A stretch of 10,259 nucleotides of DNA, from NCBI GenBank assembly GCA_002332715.1, contig DDBE01000053.1, forward strand, positions 1 through 10,259, in the 5' to 3' direction. The notes beneath the pieces are model-generated. The model was not told the DNA's origin, made no database searches, and worked only from the letters and a program-made list of their open reading frames with translations. Shown here one piece after another: positions 1 through 7,858 of this stretch (its first letter is position 1; every line of letters starts with the position of its first letter). Both the position numbers and the translations under genes were made by a program. This stretch comes from Flavobacteriales bacterium UBA2040 (GTDB taxonomy: Bacteria; Bacteroidota; Bacteroidia; Flavobacteriales_D; Crocinitomicaceae).

Positions 1-1053
1 CGTTTCACCACAAAATCCGGTGATTATATCTGTCGAAATAGCATAATCAGGAACGATATTTCGAATGGCTTCTATTCTGTTCAAAAACCATTCGCGAGAA
101 TAACCTCGATTCATGCGTTTCAGCATATCGGTGTGACCACTTTGAACGGGTAAATGGATGTATGGAGCAATGTTTTCGTTTTTCGCAATGATGTGCAACA
201 CGTCATCGCCCATATCTTTTGGATGTGAAGTCGAAAAACGAACCCGTAAATCAGGTGAAACTTGCGCCACCATTTCCATCAATTGGGCAAAATTCGTTGT
301 TGGTAAATTCTCGTCGCGAATTTCTCCTTTTGCCGATAAATTGTAGCGATAAGAGTTGACGTTTTGTCCCAATAAAGTCACTTCACGGTAACCAGCATTG
401 AACATTTCTGCGCATTCTCGAACTATGGTTTGCGGATCTCTAGAGCGTTCTCTGCCTCGTGTGAAAGGAACGACACAAAATGAACACATATTGTCGCAAC
501 CACGTGTGATACTAACGAATCCGGAGATTCCTCCTTTGTCCAACCGAACAGGTGAAATATCAGCATACGTTTCTTCTCTCGAAAGCAAAACATTCACTGC
601 TTTTTGTCCAGTTCCAACTTCTTCAATCAGATTCGGTAAGTCTCGATATGAGTCTGGCCCGGCAACTATATCAACTAATTTTTCTTCTTCTAATAAATTC
701 TTTTTCAAGCGTTCAGCCATGCAACCGAGTATGCCCACAACTAAATCTGGGTTCTCTTTTTTCTGTGCTCTGAATTCCGTCAAACGTTTGCGAACGCGTT
801 GCTCTGCCTTGTCGCGAATAGAACAGGTGTTCATGAGTATTACATCTGCCTCCGCACTATTTTGGGTGGTTGAAAATCCTTCTTTGGTTAAAATCGACGC
901 AACAACTTCACTATCTGCAAAATTCATGGCGCATCCATAACTTTCTAGAAATAATTTTTTCCCTCCTTTTTTAGCTTCATCCGGAAGCATCAAAGCTGTG
1001 CCTTGTTTGCTTTCGTCCATGGTCTTTTCTGATATGTCTTCTGTATGCTGCAT
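1..1053 (-). CDS. miaB: tRNA-2-methylthio-N6-dimethylallyladenosine synthase MiaB (3' end cut by window edge)
   Basis: Radical-SAM methylthiotransferase that adds a methylthio group at C2 of N6-isopentenyl-adenosine 37 in tRNAs reading UNN codons; a cytosolic enzyme with two [4Fe-4S] clusters. Reading the minus strand from ATG at 1053 gives 351 codons open to position 1. The N-terminal UPF0004 domain shows its three cluster cysteines in SYGCAMN (C41), NTCSIR (C77) and GCMAER (C111). The radical-SAM motif CDNMCSFC (C186, C190, C193) is followed by [12 protein letters not shown], which is highly typical of MiaB. The rest of the radical-SAM domain and the C-terminal TRAM domain, perhaps 100 or more residues, lie outside the window. 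The start could instead be Met12 (ATG at 1020), since residues before about K32 are poorly conserved in the family. A good promoter lies just upstream and the gene is divergent from topA. Identity is firm from the motifs; the exact start is inferred. Confidence 0.95.
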   Translation of the reverse strand, partial: MQHTEDISEKTMDESKQGTALMLPDEAKKGGKKLFLESYGCAMNFADSEVVASILTKEGFSTTQNSAEADVILMNTCSIRDKAEQRVRKRLTEFRAQKKENPDLVVGILGCMAERLKKNLLEEEKLVDIVAGPDSYRDLPNLIEEVGTGQKAVNVLLSREETYADISPVRLDKGGISGFVSITRGCDNMCSFCVVPFTRGRERSRDPQTIVRECAEMFNAGYREVTLLGQNVNSYRYNLSAKGEIRDENLPTTNFAQLMEMVAQVSPDLRVRFSTSHPKDMGDDVLHIIAKNENIAPYIHLPVQSGHTDMLKRMNRGYSREWFLNRIEAIRNIVPDYAISTDIITGFCGET

Positions 1054-1071
1054 GGTTCTGTTTACGGCGCA

Positions 1072-1105
1072 CAAAGATATAATTAAATCATAAACTATGT
1101 CAAAA
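1072..1105 (-). promoter_or_regulatory. Bacteroidota-type promoter for miaB
   Basis: On the minus strand, TTTTG (1105-1101) is followed after 21 bp by TATCTTTG (1079-1072). This matches the Bacteroidota primary sigma-factor pattern of TTTG near -33 and TAnnTTTG near -7. Transcription would start around 1065-1068, leaving a leader of roughly 13 nt to the ATG at 1053 or about 46 nt to the alternative ATG at 1020. The motif match is seen directly; promoter activity is inferred. Confidence 0.7.
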
Positions 1106-1200
1106 TGTCAGTATCTATTATTCAGATTTTATCATTTTTTAATTTTTGAATTCTTTTACGTAGTAAGTAGGTTAAAATAAGGTAAGATTTGACGAGGTAC

Positions 1201-1232
1201 TTGCAAAATCGTTTTTTTACCCTTTATCTTTG
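1201..1232 (+). promoter_or_regulatory. Bacteroidota-type promoter for topA
   Basis: TTG at 1201-1203 is followed after 21 bp by TATCTTTG at 1225-1232, the same -7 octamer and the same spacing as the divergent miaB promoter. Predicted transcription starts near 1237-1240, about 35 nt before the topA ATG at 1275. Because the in-frame TTG at 1230 lies inside the -7 element, it cannot be translated from this promoter, which decides the topA start. Motif is seen; activity is inferred. Confidence 0.7.
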
Positions 1233-1274
1233 CGTCGAATTTGGTATCATCCATTTTTCCACACAATTGAACTT

Positions 1275-3788
1275 ATGGCAAAAAATCTTGTAATCGTCGA
1301 GTCCCCCGCTAAAGCAAAAACTATAGAAGGTTATCTTGGAAAAGACTTCGTGGTAAAATCCAGTTACGGACATGTTAGAGACTTGGCTAAGAAAGGCACA
1401 GCAATAGATATTGAAAATAATTTCACACCCAATTACGAAGTTTCGGCAGATAAGAAACAAATCGTTTCTGAACTAAAGAAATTAGCAAAGGCAGCCGATG
1501 TGATCTGGCTAGCGACGGATGAGGATCGTGAGGGAGAAGCGATATCATGGCACCTATACGAGACTTTGGATCTTGCCAAAAAAGAAACAAAAAGAATTAC
1601 GTTCAACGAGATTACCAAGACAGCCGTTCTTGCGTCAATTGAAAAACCAAGAGAAATAAATCAAGAATTAGTAAACGCTCAACAAGCACGTCGTGTATTG
1701 GATCGCTTGGTTGGATTTGAATTATCGCCTGTATTGTGGAGAAAGGTGAAACCATCTTTGTCTGCAGGTCGTGTTCAGTCGGTAGCAGTTCGATTAATCG
1801 TTGAAAGAGAAAAAGAAATTATCTCTTTCAAAAACAAAAGTTTTTTCCGTGTGAATGGATCATTCTTAAAAGGAAACGAAAGAATATCATGTGAATTAAA
1901 CAAACAATTTGACGAGCAAAAAGAGGTGCAAAACTTCTTGGCGCAAATTGCTGATGTTGATTTTAGCGTTCAAGATGTAACGATGAAACCGGCTGTAAAA
2001 TCGCCAACATCTCCATTTACCACTTCAACTCTTCAACAAGAGGCAAGTTTGAAATTGGGTTTTTCTGTTTCACGAACAATGGGCGTTGCTCAACGTTTGT
2101 ACGAAGCTGGAAAGATTACGTACATGAGAACGGATTCCGTGAATTTATCGAATACCGCAATTGAAGGTGCTCAAAGTGAAATTCTTAGAGCTTACGGAAA
2201 AGAATATTCCAATCCGAAAAAATACGTTTCTAAAAATTCAAATGCTCAAGAGGCGCACGAGGCGATTCGTCCAACTGATTTTTCAGCGCACACAACAAGC
2301 GGAGAAAATGATCAAGTTCGATTGTACGAATTGATTTGGAAAAGAGCCATTGCTTCTCAGATGTCCCAGGCTATATTGGAGCGCACAACAATTAAAATTG
2401 GTAATAAATCAATCAAAGAAATTTTTCAAGCGAAAGGCGAGGTTATCAAGTTTGACGGTTTCCTACGTGTTTATTTAGAATCGAATGTCGATGATGACGA
2501 CGATGAAGAAAATGACGAAAAATCGAATCTTCTTCCTGCTGTTACGCAAGGCGATGCTTTGGATAGAAACTGGGTGAGAGCAACACAACGATATACTCGT
2601 CCGCCAGCACGTTATGTAGAAGCTTCGCTTGTAAAGAAATTAGAAGAATTAGGAATTGGACGTCCATCGACTTACGCACCAACTATTTCAACTATTCAGA
2701 AAAGAGGGTATGTTGAAAAGCAAGAACGTGATGGGGAAGAAAGAGCTTACAACGTATTAACTTTAACAGATGACGGTGTCAAAGTTGAAGAGTTAACCGA
2801 AATTACTGGCAGAGATAAAAATAAATTGTCTCCAACAGATATTGGAATTGTCGTAACGGATTTCTTAACAGAGCACTTCGGAAAAATCTTAGATTATAAT
2901 TTCACCGCAAAAGTAGAAGCGGAATTCGATGAAATTGCGAACGGTTTAAAGGAATGGACATCAATGATTAATGATTTCTACACTCCCTTTCATGCAACCG
3001 TTGAGGATACTCTTGAAAATTCAGACAGAGCAAGTGGTGAACGTGCCTTAGGTGAAGACCCGAAATCTGGTCGTAAAATTATCGCTCGTATCGGTCGATT
3101 CGGACCAATGGTGCAAATAGGCGATGAGCAAGAAGATGGTGAGAAGCCTCAATTTGCATCTCTCAGAACTGGACAATCCATCAATCAAATCAACTTAGAA
3201 GAAGCATTAGAATTATTCGAATTTCCGAAAAATCTTGGTGTTTTTGAAGGGGAAGAGGTAGTTGTAGCCCTTGGAAGATTTGGGCCATATGTCAAGTTCC
3301 AAGAAATGTTTGTCTCCATTCCGAAGGGGGAAGATATTGGCAGCATAGAAATTGATCGTGCAATCGAATTGATCAAAGAAAAATTGGAAGCTGATGCTCC
3401 AATTGCAAAATACGAAGGGTTACCTGTGCAAAAAGGTACTGGTCGTTTTGGACCGTTTATAAAATGGAATGAGATATTCATCAACGTGAATAAAAAATAC
3501 GATTTCGATAATCTTTCAAAAGCGGATATCAAAGAATTGATTGAAACGAAAAAGCAGAAAGAAATCGATAAAATGATTCACAATTGGGAAAAAGAAGGAA
3601 TTTCAGTTCAGAAAGCCCGTTGGGGTCGTTTCAATATTGTGAAAGGTAAATTGAAGATCGAACTTCCGAAAACATTCAACGTTGATGCCTTGACACTTGA
3701 AAAGGTGGAGGAAATGATTGAAGCGAAAAAACCGAAGAAAAAGACCGCTAAAAAGAAACCTTCAGGGAAGAAAACGGCCAAAAAGTAA
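1275..3788 (+). CDS. topA: DNA topoisomerase I (type IA), GRFG-repeat C-terminus
   Basis: Type IA topoisomerase that relaxes negative supercoils by single-strand passage through a 5'-phosphotyrosine intermediate; 837 aa from ATG 1275. The TOPRIM domain holds E9 (in VIVESPAKAKTIEGYLG) and the acidic triad in DEDREGE (residues 82-88). The catalytic tyrosine is Y283 in TYMRTDSVN, with R285 beside it; EAHEAIRPT (336-344) and RYTRPPARYVEASLVKKLE (from 439) are further family blocks. An acidic stretch lies at 416-426. The C-terminal part carries GRFG-type repeats at about 607, 667 and 723 and a diverged WGRF at 783, then a lysine-rich tail with KK/KKK clusters (from about 818). Only one cysteine (C206) is present, so the zinc fingers of E. 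coli TopA are absent; this repeat-type tail occurs in many bacteria. An upstream in-frame TTG at 1230 is rejected because it falls in the promoter. It is divergent from miaB. Confidence 0.97.
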   Translation: MAKNLVIVESPAKAKTIEGYLGKDFVVKSSYGHVRDLAKKGTAIDIENNFTPNYEVSADKKQIVSELKKLAKAADVIWLATDEDREGEAISWHLYETLDLAKKETKRITFNEITKTAVLASIEKPREINQELVNAQQARRVLDRLVGFELSPVLWRKVKPSLSAGRVQSVAVRLIVEREKEIISFKNKSFFRVNGSFLKGNERISCELNKQFDEQKEVQNFLAQIADVDFSVQDVTMKPAVKSPTSPFTTSTLQQEASLKLGFSVSRTMGVAQRLYEAGKITYMRTDSVNLSNTAIEGAQSEILRAYGKEYSNPKKYVSKNSNAQEAHEAIRPTDFSAHTTSGENDQVRLYELIWKRAIASQMSQAILERTTIKIGNKSIKEIFQAKGEVIKFDGFLRVYLESNVDDDDDEENDEKSNLLPAVTQGDALDRNWVRATQRYTRPPARYVEASLVKKLEELGIGRPSTYAPTISTIQKRGYVEKQERDGEERAYNVLTLTDDGVKVEELTEITGRDKNKLSPTDIGIVVTDFLTEHFGKILDYNFTAKVEAEFDEIANGLKEWTSMINDFYTPFHATVEDTLENSDRASGERALGEDPKSGRKIIARIGRFGPMVQIGDEQEDGEKPQFASLRTGQSINQINLEEALELFEFPKNLGVFEGEEVVVALGRFGPYVKFQEMFVSIPKGEDIGSIEIDRAIELIKEKLEADAPIAKYEGLPVQKGTGRFGPFIKWNEIFINVNKKYDFDNLSKADIKELIETKKQKEIDKMIHNWEKEGISVQKARWGRFNIVKGKLKIELPKTFNVDALTLEKVEEMIEAKKPKKKTAKKKPSGKKTAKK

Positions 3789-3805
3789 GTTATTCACGCA
3801 TTCAT

Positions 3806-3824
3806 CTTGATTCTTTCTTGATTC
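3806..3824. repeat. Short direct repeat CTTGATTC in topA downstream spacer
   Basis: CTTGATTC occurs at 3806-3813 and again at 3817-3824, 11 bp apart (about one helical turn), between topA and the next gene. It could be a regulator half-site pair or chance in a T-rich spacer. No stem-loop plus T-tract terminator is visible in 3789-3866. Confidence 0.35.
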
Positions 3825-3866
3825 GATCTTATTTCAGGTCACTTTTGACTTTATTTTTACAAAAAA

Positions 3867-5033
3867 ATGAAGATGAAAGATCTTGAAATATATTTCACAC
3901 CTATAAAATCCTTGGCAGCAATTGCAGAAAATACCCTTGGATCTAAAATCGAAATTCATACGGAGGATAACTTTCCTGAAATGGAAAAGAAAGGGATAGC
4001 CCTTTTTTATGTTCCCGAATTTAGAAATGGTGATGCAAGATTTGAAGGTAAGTTCGACGATTCGTTTCGAAAACACCTCTATAAATTATTCCCAGGTGTC
4101 CTTTGGAATACGAATATTTACGATTTGGGACAAATGCTACCCGGAGAAACAATCATTGACACGTATTTCGCCATTGCCACAGTTTGTTCGACGCTCATCA
4201 AAAAAGATATCATTCCAATAATTATAGGTGGTTCGCAGGATTTGACTTATGGAATGTATCAAGGTTACGAGCAGCTAGAACAACTCGTCAATGTCTGTTC
4301 AATTGACGCGAAATTGGACATTGGTAATATTGAAGAACCCTTTTCTTCCAAGAGTTATTTGAGTCATCTTCTCCTACAAAGACCTTGTTATTTGTTTAAT
4401 TTTGCTAATATCGGCTGTCAATCCCTTTTCGCAAGTAAAGATGAGTTGGAGTTGTATGAAAAATTGTATTTCGATGTTTGTCGTCTTGGGGAGTTCAACT
4501 CTGACTTTAAAAAAGCGGAACCGCATATTCGAAATACGGACATTCTCTCAATCGATATGGAATCTATACGGAGTTCAGATTTTAAATCGGCTAGTCATGA
4601 TAGTCCGAATGGCTTGTACGCAGATCAAATATGTCAAATAGCAAAGTATGCTGGAATAAGTGACAAGCTTACGTCCTTGGGCTTGTTTAACCTTCATCCA
4701 AAGGAAGACGCAGATTGTGCAAATCATTTAGTCGCTCAGATCATTTGGTATTTTATTGAAGGTTATTCACAAAGAATGGGTGATTTCCCAATAGGTTCAC
4801 AAAAAGACTATGTTCGTTTTTCAGTTCACCTAGATAATTTCTCGGAGGATGAACTAGTATTCCTGAAAAGTAATAAATCTGAAAGATGGTGGATGGAAGT
4901 GCCATACCCGCCAGAACAAGGCAAGAAGTACAATCGTCATCATTTAGTGCCATGTGATCATAGCGATTATGAATTGGCCATGAGAAATGAAATTCCCGAT
5001 TTATGGTGGAAAACGTATCAAAAGCTTGGGTGA
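3867..5033 (+). CDS. Arginase/formimidoylglutamase-fold protein with degenerate metal site
   Basis: Protein of 388 aa related to the ureohydrolase (arginase/agmatinase/formimidoylglutamase) superfamily, whose active members hydrolyse guanidino or formimino groups at a two-Mn site. The superfamily motifs are recognisable but altered. GGxHD appears as GGSQD (121-125; His replaced by Q124). DAHxD appears as DAKLD (147-151; His replaced by K149). SxDxDxxD appears as SIDMESIRSSD (228-238; second Asp replaced by E232). The late glutamate motif reads GLFNLHP (272-278). Three Asp ligands remain, but both His are lost, so ordinary arginase chemistry is doubtful. It is longer than typical arginases (about 300 aa), with a C-terminal extension containing WWMEVPYP (341-348) and VPCDHSDYE (361-369). 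Start ATG 3867 follows an A-rich leader; Met3 is an alternative. It has no signal peptide and is likely cytosolic. It lies 78 bp after topA and 142 bp before the T9SS genes. Fold is fairly sure; function unknown. Confidence 0.8.
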   Translation: MKMKDLEIYFTPIKSLAAIAENTLGSKIEIHTEDNFPEMEKKGIALFYVPEFRNGDARFEGKFDDSFRKHLYKLFPGVLWNTNIYDLGQMLPGETIIDTYFAIATVCSTLIKKDIIPIIIGGSQDLTYGMYQGYEQLEQLVNVCSIDAKLDIGNIEEPFSSKSYLSHLLLQRPCYLFNFANIGCQSLFASKDELELYEKLYFDVCRLGEFNSDFKKAEPHIRNTDILSIDMESIRSSDFKSASHDSPNGLYADQICQIAKYAGISDKLTSLGLFNLHPKEDADCANHLVAQIIWYFIEGYSQRMGDFPIGSQKDYVRFSVHLDNFSEDELVFLKSNKSERWWMEVPYPPEQGKKYNRHHLVPCDHSDYELAMRNEIPDLWWKTYQKLG

Positions 5034-5119
5034 AAAATTTAACAGATTAATAGAATTCATTGTGTGAAGTCAAAATATAATTTCGTTATTAAACATATTT
5101 CTTTATTTTAGCATTGTAA

Positions 5120-5142
5120 TTTCGGTCTGTTTGGACCTGAAA
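5120..5142 (+). promoter_or_regulatory. Imperfect hairpin in leader region before porP-like gene
   Basis: TTTC-GGTC (5120-5127) can pair with GACC-T-GAAA (5134-5142) as two 4-bp stems with one bulged T and a 6-nt loop. It lies 33 nt before the ATG at 5176 and has no T-tract after it, so it is not a good intrinsic terminator. TAATTTCG, one base off the TAnnTTTG consensus, occurs twice (5078-5085, 5117-5124), but neither copy has a convincing -33 element. The 5034-5175 gap therefore probably contains the T9SS operon promoter, but I cannot place it. Confidence 0.25.
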
Positions 5143-5175
5143 TGACTATAAAACACATTAATACAGCAGATTACA

Positions 5176-6141
5176 ATGGTAAAAGCCAAAAATTTACTTA
5201 TTCTACTTTTTGTTGGGGCTATAGGTTCATCATTTGCACAGCAAGATAAGCTTCTCACACACTGGATGTACGATAAAATGAGCCTGAATCCAGGGGAAAC
5301 AGGTCTTGACGATGGTGTTTGTGGAACTATGATTTATAGAAATCAATGGGATAAAGTTTCTGGTGCACCAAATTCATTCGTTTTTAACGTAGAAGCAAAT
5401 TTGGAAAATTTATTACCAATACCAGGTGGACTAGGAATGTCCTTTTATCATGATGCTATTGGTTTTGTTCGTCAAAACAACGTCACCCTGAATTATTCAT
5501 ATCCGGTGTATACCAACTATGGAGTTTTAGGAGTAGGAATTGGGGTAGGGTTGATCAATGTGGGAATGCAGCCAGACTGGGTGCCGCCAACTAATTTATT
5601 TGATGATAAATTACCAATCGGATTTTCAAAATCAGGTTTAGACTTAAATTTTGGTGCTTATTGGAAAGGAAATCAAGGTTATTATGCTGGAATTTCATCA
5701 ACGCACCTTTCTGCAACTCGACTTTCTGAAAAATTTAATACAGACAATGGTTTGAGTGGTGTGCAATCCTATAATGCAGCCAGACACTACTATGTTATGG
5801 GTGGATATAAACATCCGCAAAATATTGGTCCAGGTAAAATTGAAGGAAATGTTTTAATGAGAACAGATCTTGTTAAATTTTCTTCTGATTGGAATGCTAG
5901 ATATATAATGAGTGCAAACTCTACAATGGAATATTATGGAGGAATCACTTTCCGTTCATCTGATGCCCTAGCCTTTATGATAGGTGGGTCAATGAATAAT
6001 TGGACTGCTGGTTATTCATATGACTTAACTGTAAATAAATTGGCAAGTTTTTCAAATGGAACGCATGAGTTGTTTGTGAAGTACTGTTACTTCATACCAC
6101 CTCCGCCAAAAACTCCATCAAAACATCCAAGATGGTTGTAG
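5176..6141 (+). CDS. porP: Type IX secretion system outer-membrane protein, PorP/SprF family
   Basis: Outer-membrane barrel-type protein of the PorP/SprF family, 321 aa, required in Bacteroidota for T9SS secretion or for anchoring surface adhesins. The N-terminus is a Sec signal peptide: positive residues at 3 and 5, a hydrophobic core at 7-16, and probable cleavage after SSFA (A21) with QQ at the mature start. The mature start QQDK...YDKMSLNPGETG (22-43) matches the family opening block of Q/D, aromatic and a LNPG-type turn. The body alternates aromatic and glycine-rich strands (for example YYAGISSTHLS) as in beta-barrels. The C-terminus runs through a proline-rich segment (IPPPP) to the terminal PRWL, like the PRxL ends I recall for this family. 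It precedes gldK, the same order as porP-porK in Porphyromonas, which favours PorP over the SprF paralogs that pair with sprB-like adhesins. The paralog choice is inferred from context. Confidence 0.88.
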   Translation: MVKAKNLLILLFVGAIGSSFAQQDKLLTHWMYDKMSLNPGETGLDDGVCGTMIYRNQWDKVSGAPNSFVFNVEANLENLLPIPGGLGMSFYHDAIGFVRQNNVTLNYSYPVYTNYGVLGVGIGVGLINVGMQPDWVPPTNLFDDKLPIGFSKSGLDLNFGAYWKGNQGYYAGISSTHLSATRLSEKFNTDNGLSGVQSYNAARHYYVMGGYKHPQNIGPGKIEGNVLMRTDLVKFSSDWNARYIMSANSTMEYYGGITFRSSDALAFMIGGSMNNWTAGYSYDLTVNKLASFSNGTHELFVKYCYFIPPPPKTPSKHPRWL

Positions 6142-6211
6142 ATTAAATTTTTTTAACGAGATTTGTAACCAATTTGGATTAAACTCCGTTATGTCGATAT
6201 TAAGTAAACCC

Positions 6212-6222
6212 TGTAGATTGTA
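6212..6222 (+). repeat. 11-bp motif shared by the gldK and gldM leaders
   Basis: TGTAGATTGTA at 6212-6222 recurs exactly at 8695-8705. The first copy is 35 nt before the gldK ATG and the second 21 nt before the gldM ATG. Rest of the 116-bp porP-gldK spacer: AT-rich, no convincing promoter or terminator, and an SD-like AAGAGG (6248-6253) just before the gldK start. The repeat is seen directly; any role is speculative. Confidence 0.3.
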
Positions 6223-6257
6223 AATCGATTGATGGAAACTGTTAAATAAGAGGTAGA

Positions 6258-7814
6258 ATGAAAAGACTAATGATATTAGTGTTGGTAGGTTCTGTGCTTG
6301 GAGCCTGTAGCTTAAGGACTGGACATGTAACTGGTGTAGCCGGTAGACCAATGTATATTCCTGAGATACCATATGGCATGGTATATATACCTGGAGGTTC
6401 CTATGCGATGGGCGAGAACGACCAAGATATGCCCTTTTTGCATCAAACACGTGCAAAAACTGTTTCGATCCAAGCTTTATATATGGATCAAACAGAAATC
6501 TCAAATAATGAATATCGCCAATTCGTGTATTGGGTTCGTGACTCACTTGCAATGGACAAGATCTATTATAACATGGAGGATGATGACGAAGCAAGTCGAT
6601 ACATCAACTATGCAGATGAGTATTTTGATGAGGGTGGCTTAGAGTATGTCGAATTTGATCCTTCTGATAGAGAATTGAACAGAGATAAAAACTATCCAAT
6701 CTTCTCATTGAACTGGGATAGACAATTTGATTACTCTGATCCAGAACTAGTTCCTTTGTTGGCGGATATGTATTATCCACAACCGGAGCGTTTTTATAAA
6801 AGACGTGAAATTGATACGCGTAAGTTGATGTATAGATACTACTGGATTGATTTGCGCGCTGCTGCTCAACGTGGCCGTGTAAATATTGTTCGTGATGGAT
6901 ACGATAATGAAGGAAATCTTTTAGTAGATGAACACCGTACTTTAGATAATCCACCAAATCCGTTTTCAGGCGAACCTGAAGGTTTAGACAAGGATATGGG
7001 GTATTTCAACAAGAAAGGTCAAAACAATGCTATTCGTGGTCATGAAAATCGTCAACGTTTTATTATTGATGAGATTATCAATGTTTATCCAGATACTTTA
7101 TGTTGGGTACGTGATTTCACCTATTCATTCCACGATCCAATGACAAACATGTACTTCTGGCATCCAGCGTATGATAATTATCCTGTTGTTGGGGTAACTT
7201 GGCAACAAGCTCGTGCTTTCTCGGTATGGAGAACACAGTTGTTGAACAGTTGGCTGTTGAGCATGGGTGAGATTTTTGTGAATGATTTCCGTTTGCCGAC
7301 TGAAGGTGAGTGGGAAAGAGGTTCACGCGGTGATTTAGCGCTTTCGCCATATCCATGGGGTGGACCTTACATTCGTAACGAAGCAGGTTGTTTCTTAGGG
7401 AACTTTAAACCAATGCGTGGCAGATACTTCGAAGACGGAGGATTCCATACTGTAAAAGTATATTCTTATAACCCGAATGGTTGGGGATTGTATTGTATGG
7501 CCGGAAACGTTGCTGAGTGGTGTGAAACTGCTTACGATGAATCGATGTACGAATTTTCAAACGATCTAAATACAGATCACCGTTATGACGCAATGGATTG
7601 GGATCCACCGAGCATGAAGCGGAAAGTAACCCGTGGTGGTTCTTGGAAAGACATCGGATATTATTTGCATAATGGTACACGTTCATATGAGTACCAAGAT
7701 TCTTCAAAATCTTTTGTTGGTTATCGAAATGTAATGACTCACTTAGGTCGCGGTGGACGTGACTTCTCGAGAGAGGGTGGTGAAGAAATACAGTCAGATA
7801 TACAACTGAAGTAA
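6258..7814 (+). CDS. gldK: T9SS/gliding lipoprotein GldK (PorK)
   Basis: Outer-membrane lipoprotein of the T9SS core; with GldN/PorN it forms the periplasmic ring beneath the outer membrane. It has 518 aa, slightly longer than the roughly 460-490 aa of well-known homologs. The lipobox LGAC puts the lipidated cysteine at C17 after a short hydrophobic signal. The body is a formylglycine-generating-enzyme/sulfatase-modifying fold: MVYIPGGSYAMGEND (41-55) opens it, followed by DQTEISNNEYRQFV (77-90), a long acidic, Tyr-rich insert (about 95-290), YPVVGVTWQQA (308-318), RLPTEGEWERG (345-355), AGNVAEWC (415-422), RGGSW (459-463) and FVGYRNV (486-492). The two catalytic cysteines that follow GGS(Y/W) in active FGE enzymes are missing here (GGSWKDIGYYLHNG), so it is structural rather than enzymatic, as expected for GldK. 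SD-like AAGAGG precedes ATG 6258. It lies 44 bp before gldL and is probably co-transcribed with it. Confidence 0.96.
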   Translation: MKRLMILVLVGSVLGACSLRTGHVTGVAGRPMYIPEIPYGMVYIPGGSYAMGENDQDMPFLHQTRAKTVSIQALYMDQTEISNNEYRQFVYWVRDSLAMDKIYYNMEDDDEASRYINYADEYFDEGGLEYVEFDPSDRELNRDKNYPIFSLNWDRQFDYSDPELVPLLADMYYPQPERFYKRREIDTRKLMYRYYWIDLRAAAQRGRVNIVRDGYDNEGNLLVDEHRTLDNPPNPFSGEPEGLDKDMGYFNKKGQNNAIRGHENRQRFIIDEIINVYPDTLCWVRDFTYSFHDPMTNMYFWHPAYDNYPVVGVTWQQARAFSVWRTQLLNSWLLSMGEIFVNDFRLPTEGEWERGSRGDLALSPYPWGGPYIRNEAGCFLGNFKPMRGRYFEDGGFHTVKVYSYNPNGWGLYCMAGNVAEWCETAYDESMYEFSNDLNTDHRYDAMDWDPPSMKRKVTRGGSWKDIGYYLHNGTRSYEYQDSSKSFVGYRNVMTHLGRGGRDFSREGGEEIQSDIQLK

Positions 7815-7858
7815 ATAAATAACAAACCTTAATTAAAAACCTTTTAAAAAAAACAATT

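Noticed and set aside
398..940. Long plus-strand frame of 180 codons over the miaB region
   Set aside because: It overlaps miaB on the opposite strand; the minus strand gives a full set of MiaB cysteine motifs while the plus frame has no recognisable domain.
3852..3859. TATTTTTA as a possible -7 element for the arginase-like gene
   Set aside because: It lies only 7 nt before the ATG and lacks the final G of TAnnTTTG, leaving almost no leader.
5104..5111. TATTTTAG as a -7 element for the porP-like gene
   Set aside because: Mismatched at the TTTG core, and the nearest -33-like TTTCG leaves only an 18-bp gap.
6142..6160. AT-rich T-tract after porP as an intrinsic terminator
   Set aside because: There is no GC-containing stem before the T run, only weak A/T self-complementarity.
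6118..6594. Minus-strand frame spanning the porP-gldK gap
   Set aside because: Most of it is antisense to gldK; no domain or promoter supports it, so the gap is better read as a spacer.
6258..7814. gldK product as an active formylglycine-generating enzyme
   Set aside because: The two cysteines required after the GGS(Y/W) block are absent, and lipobox plus gene context fit the structural T9SS lipoprotein.
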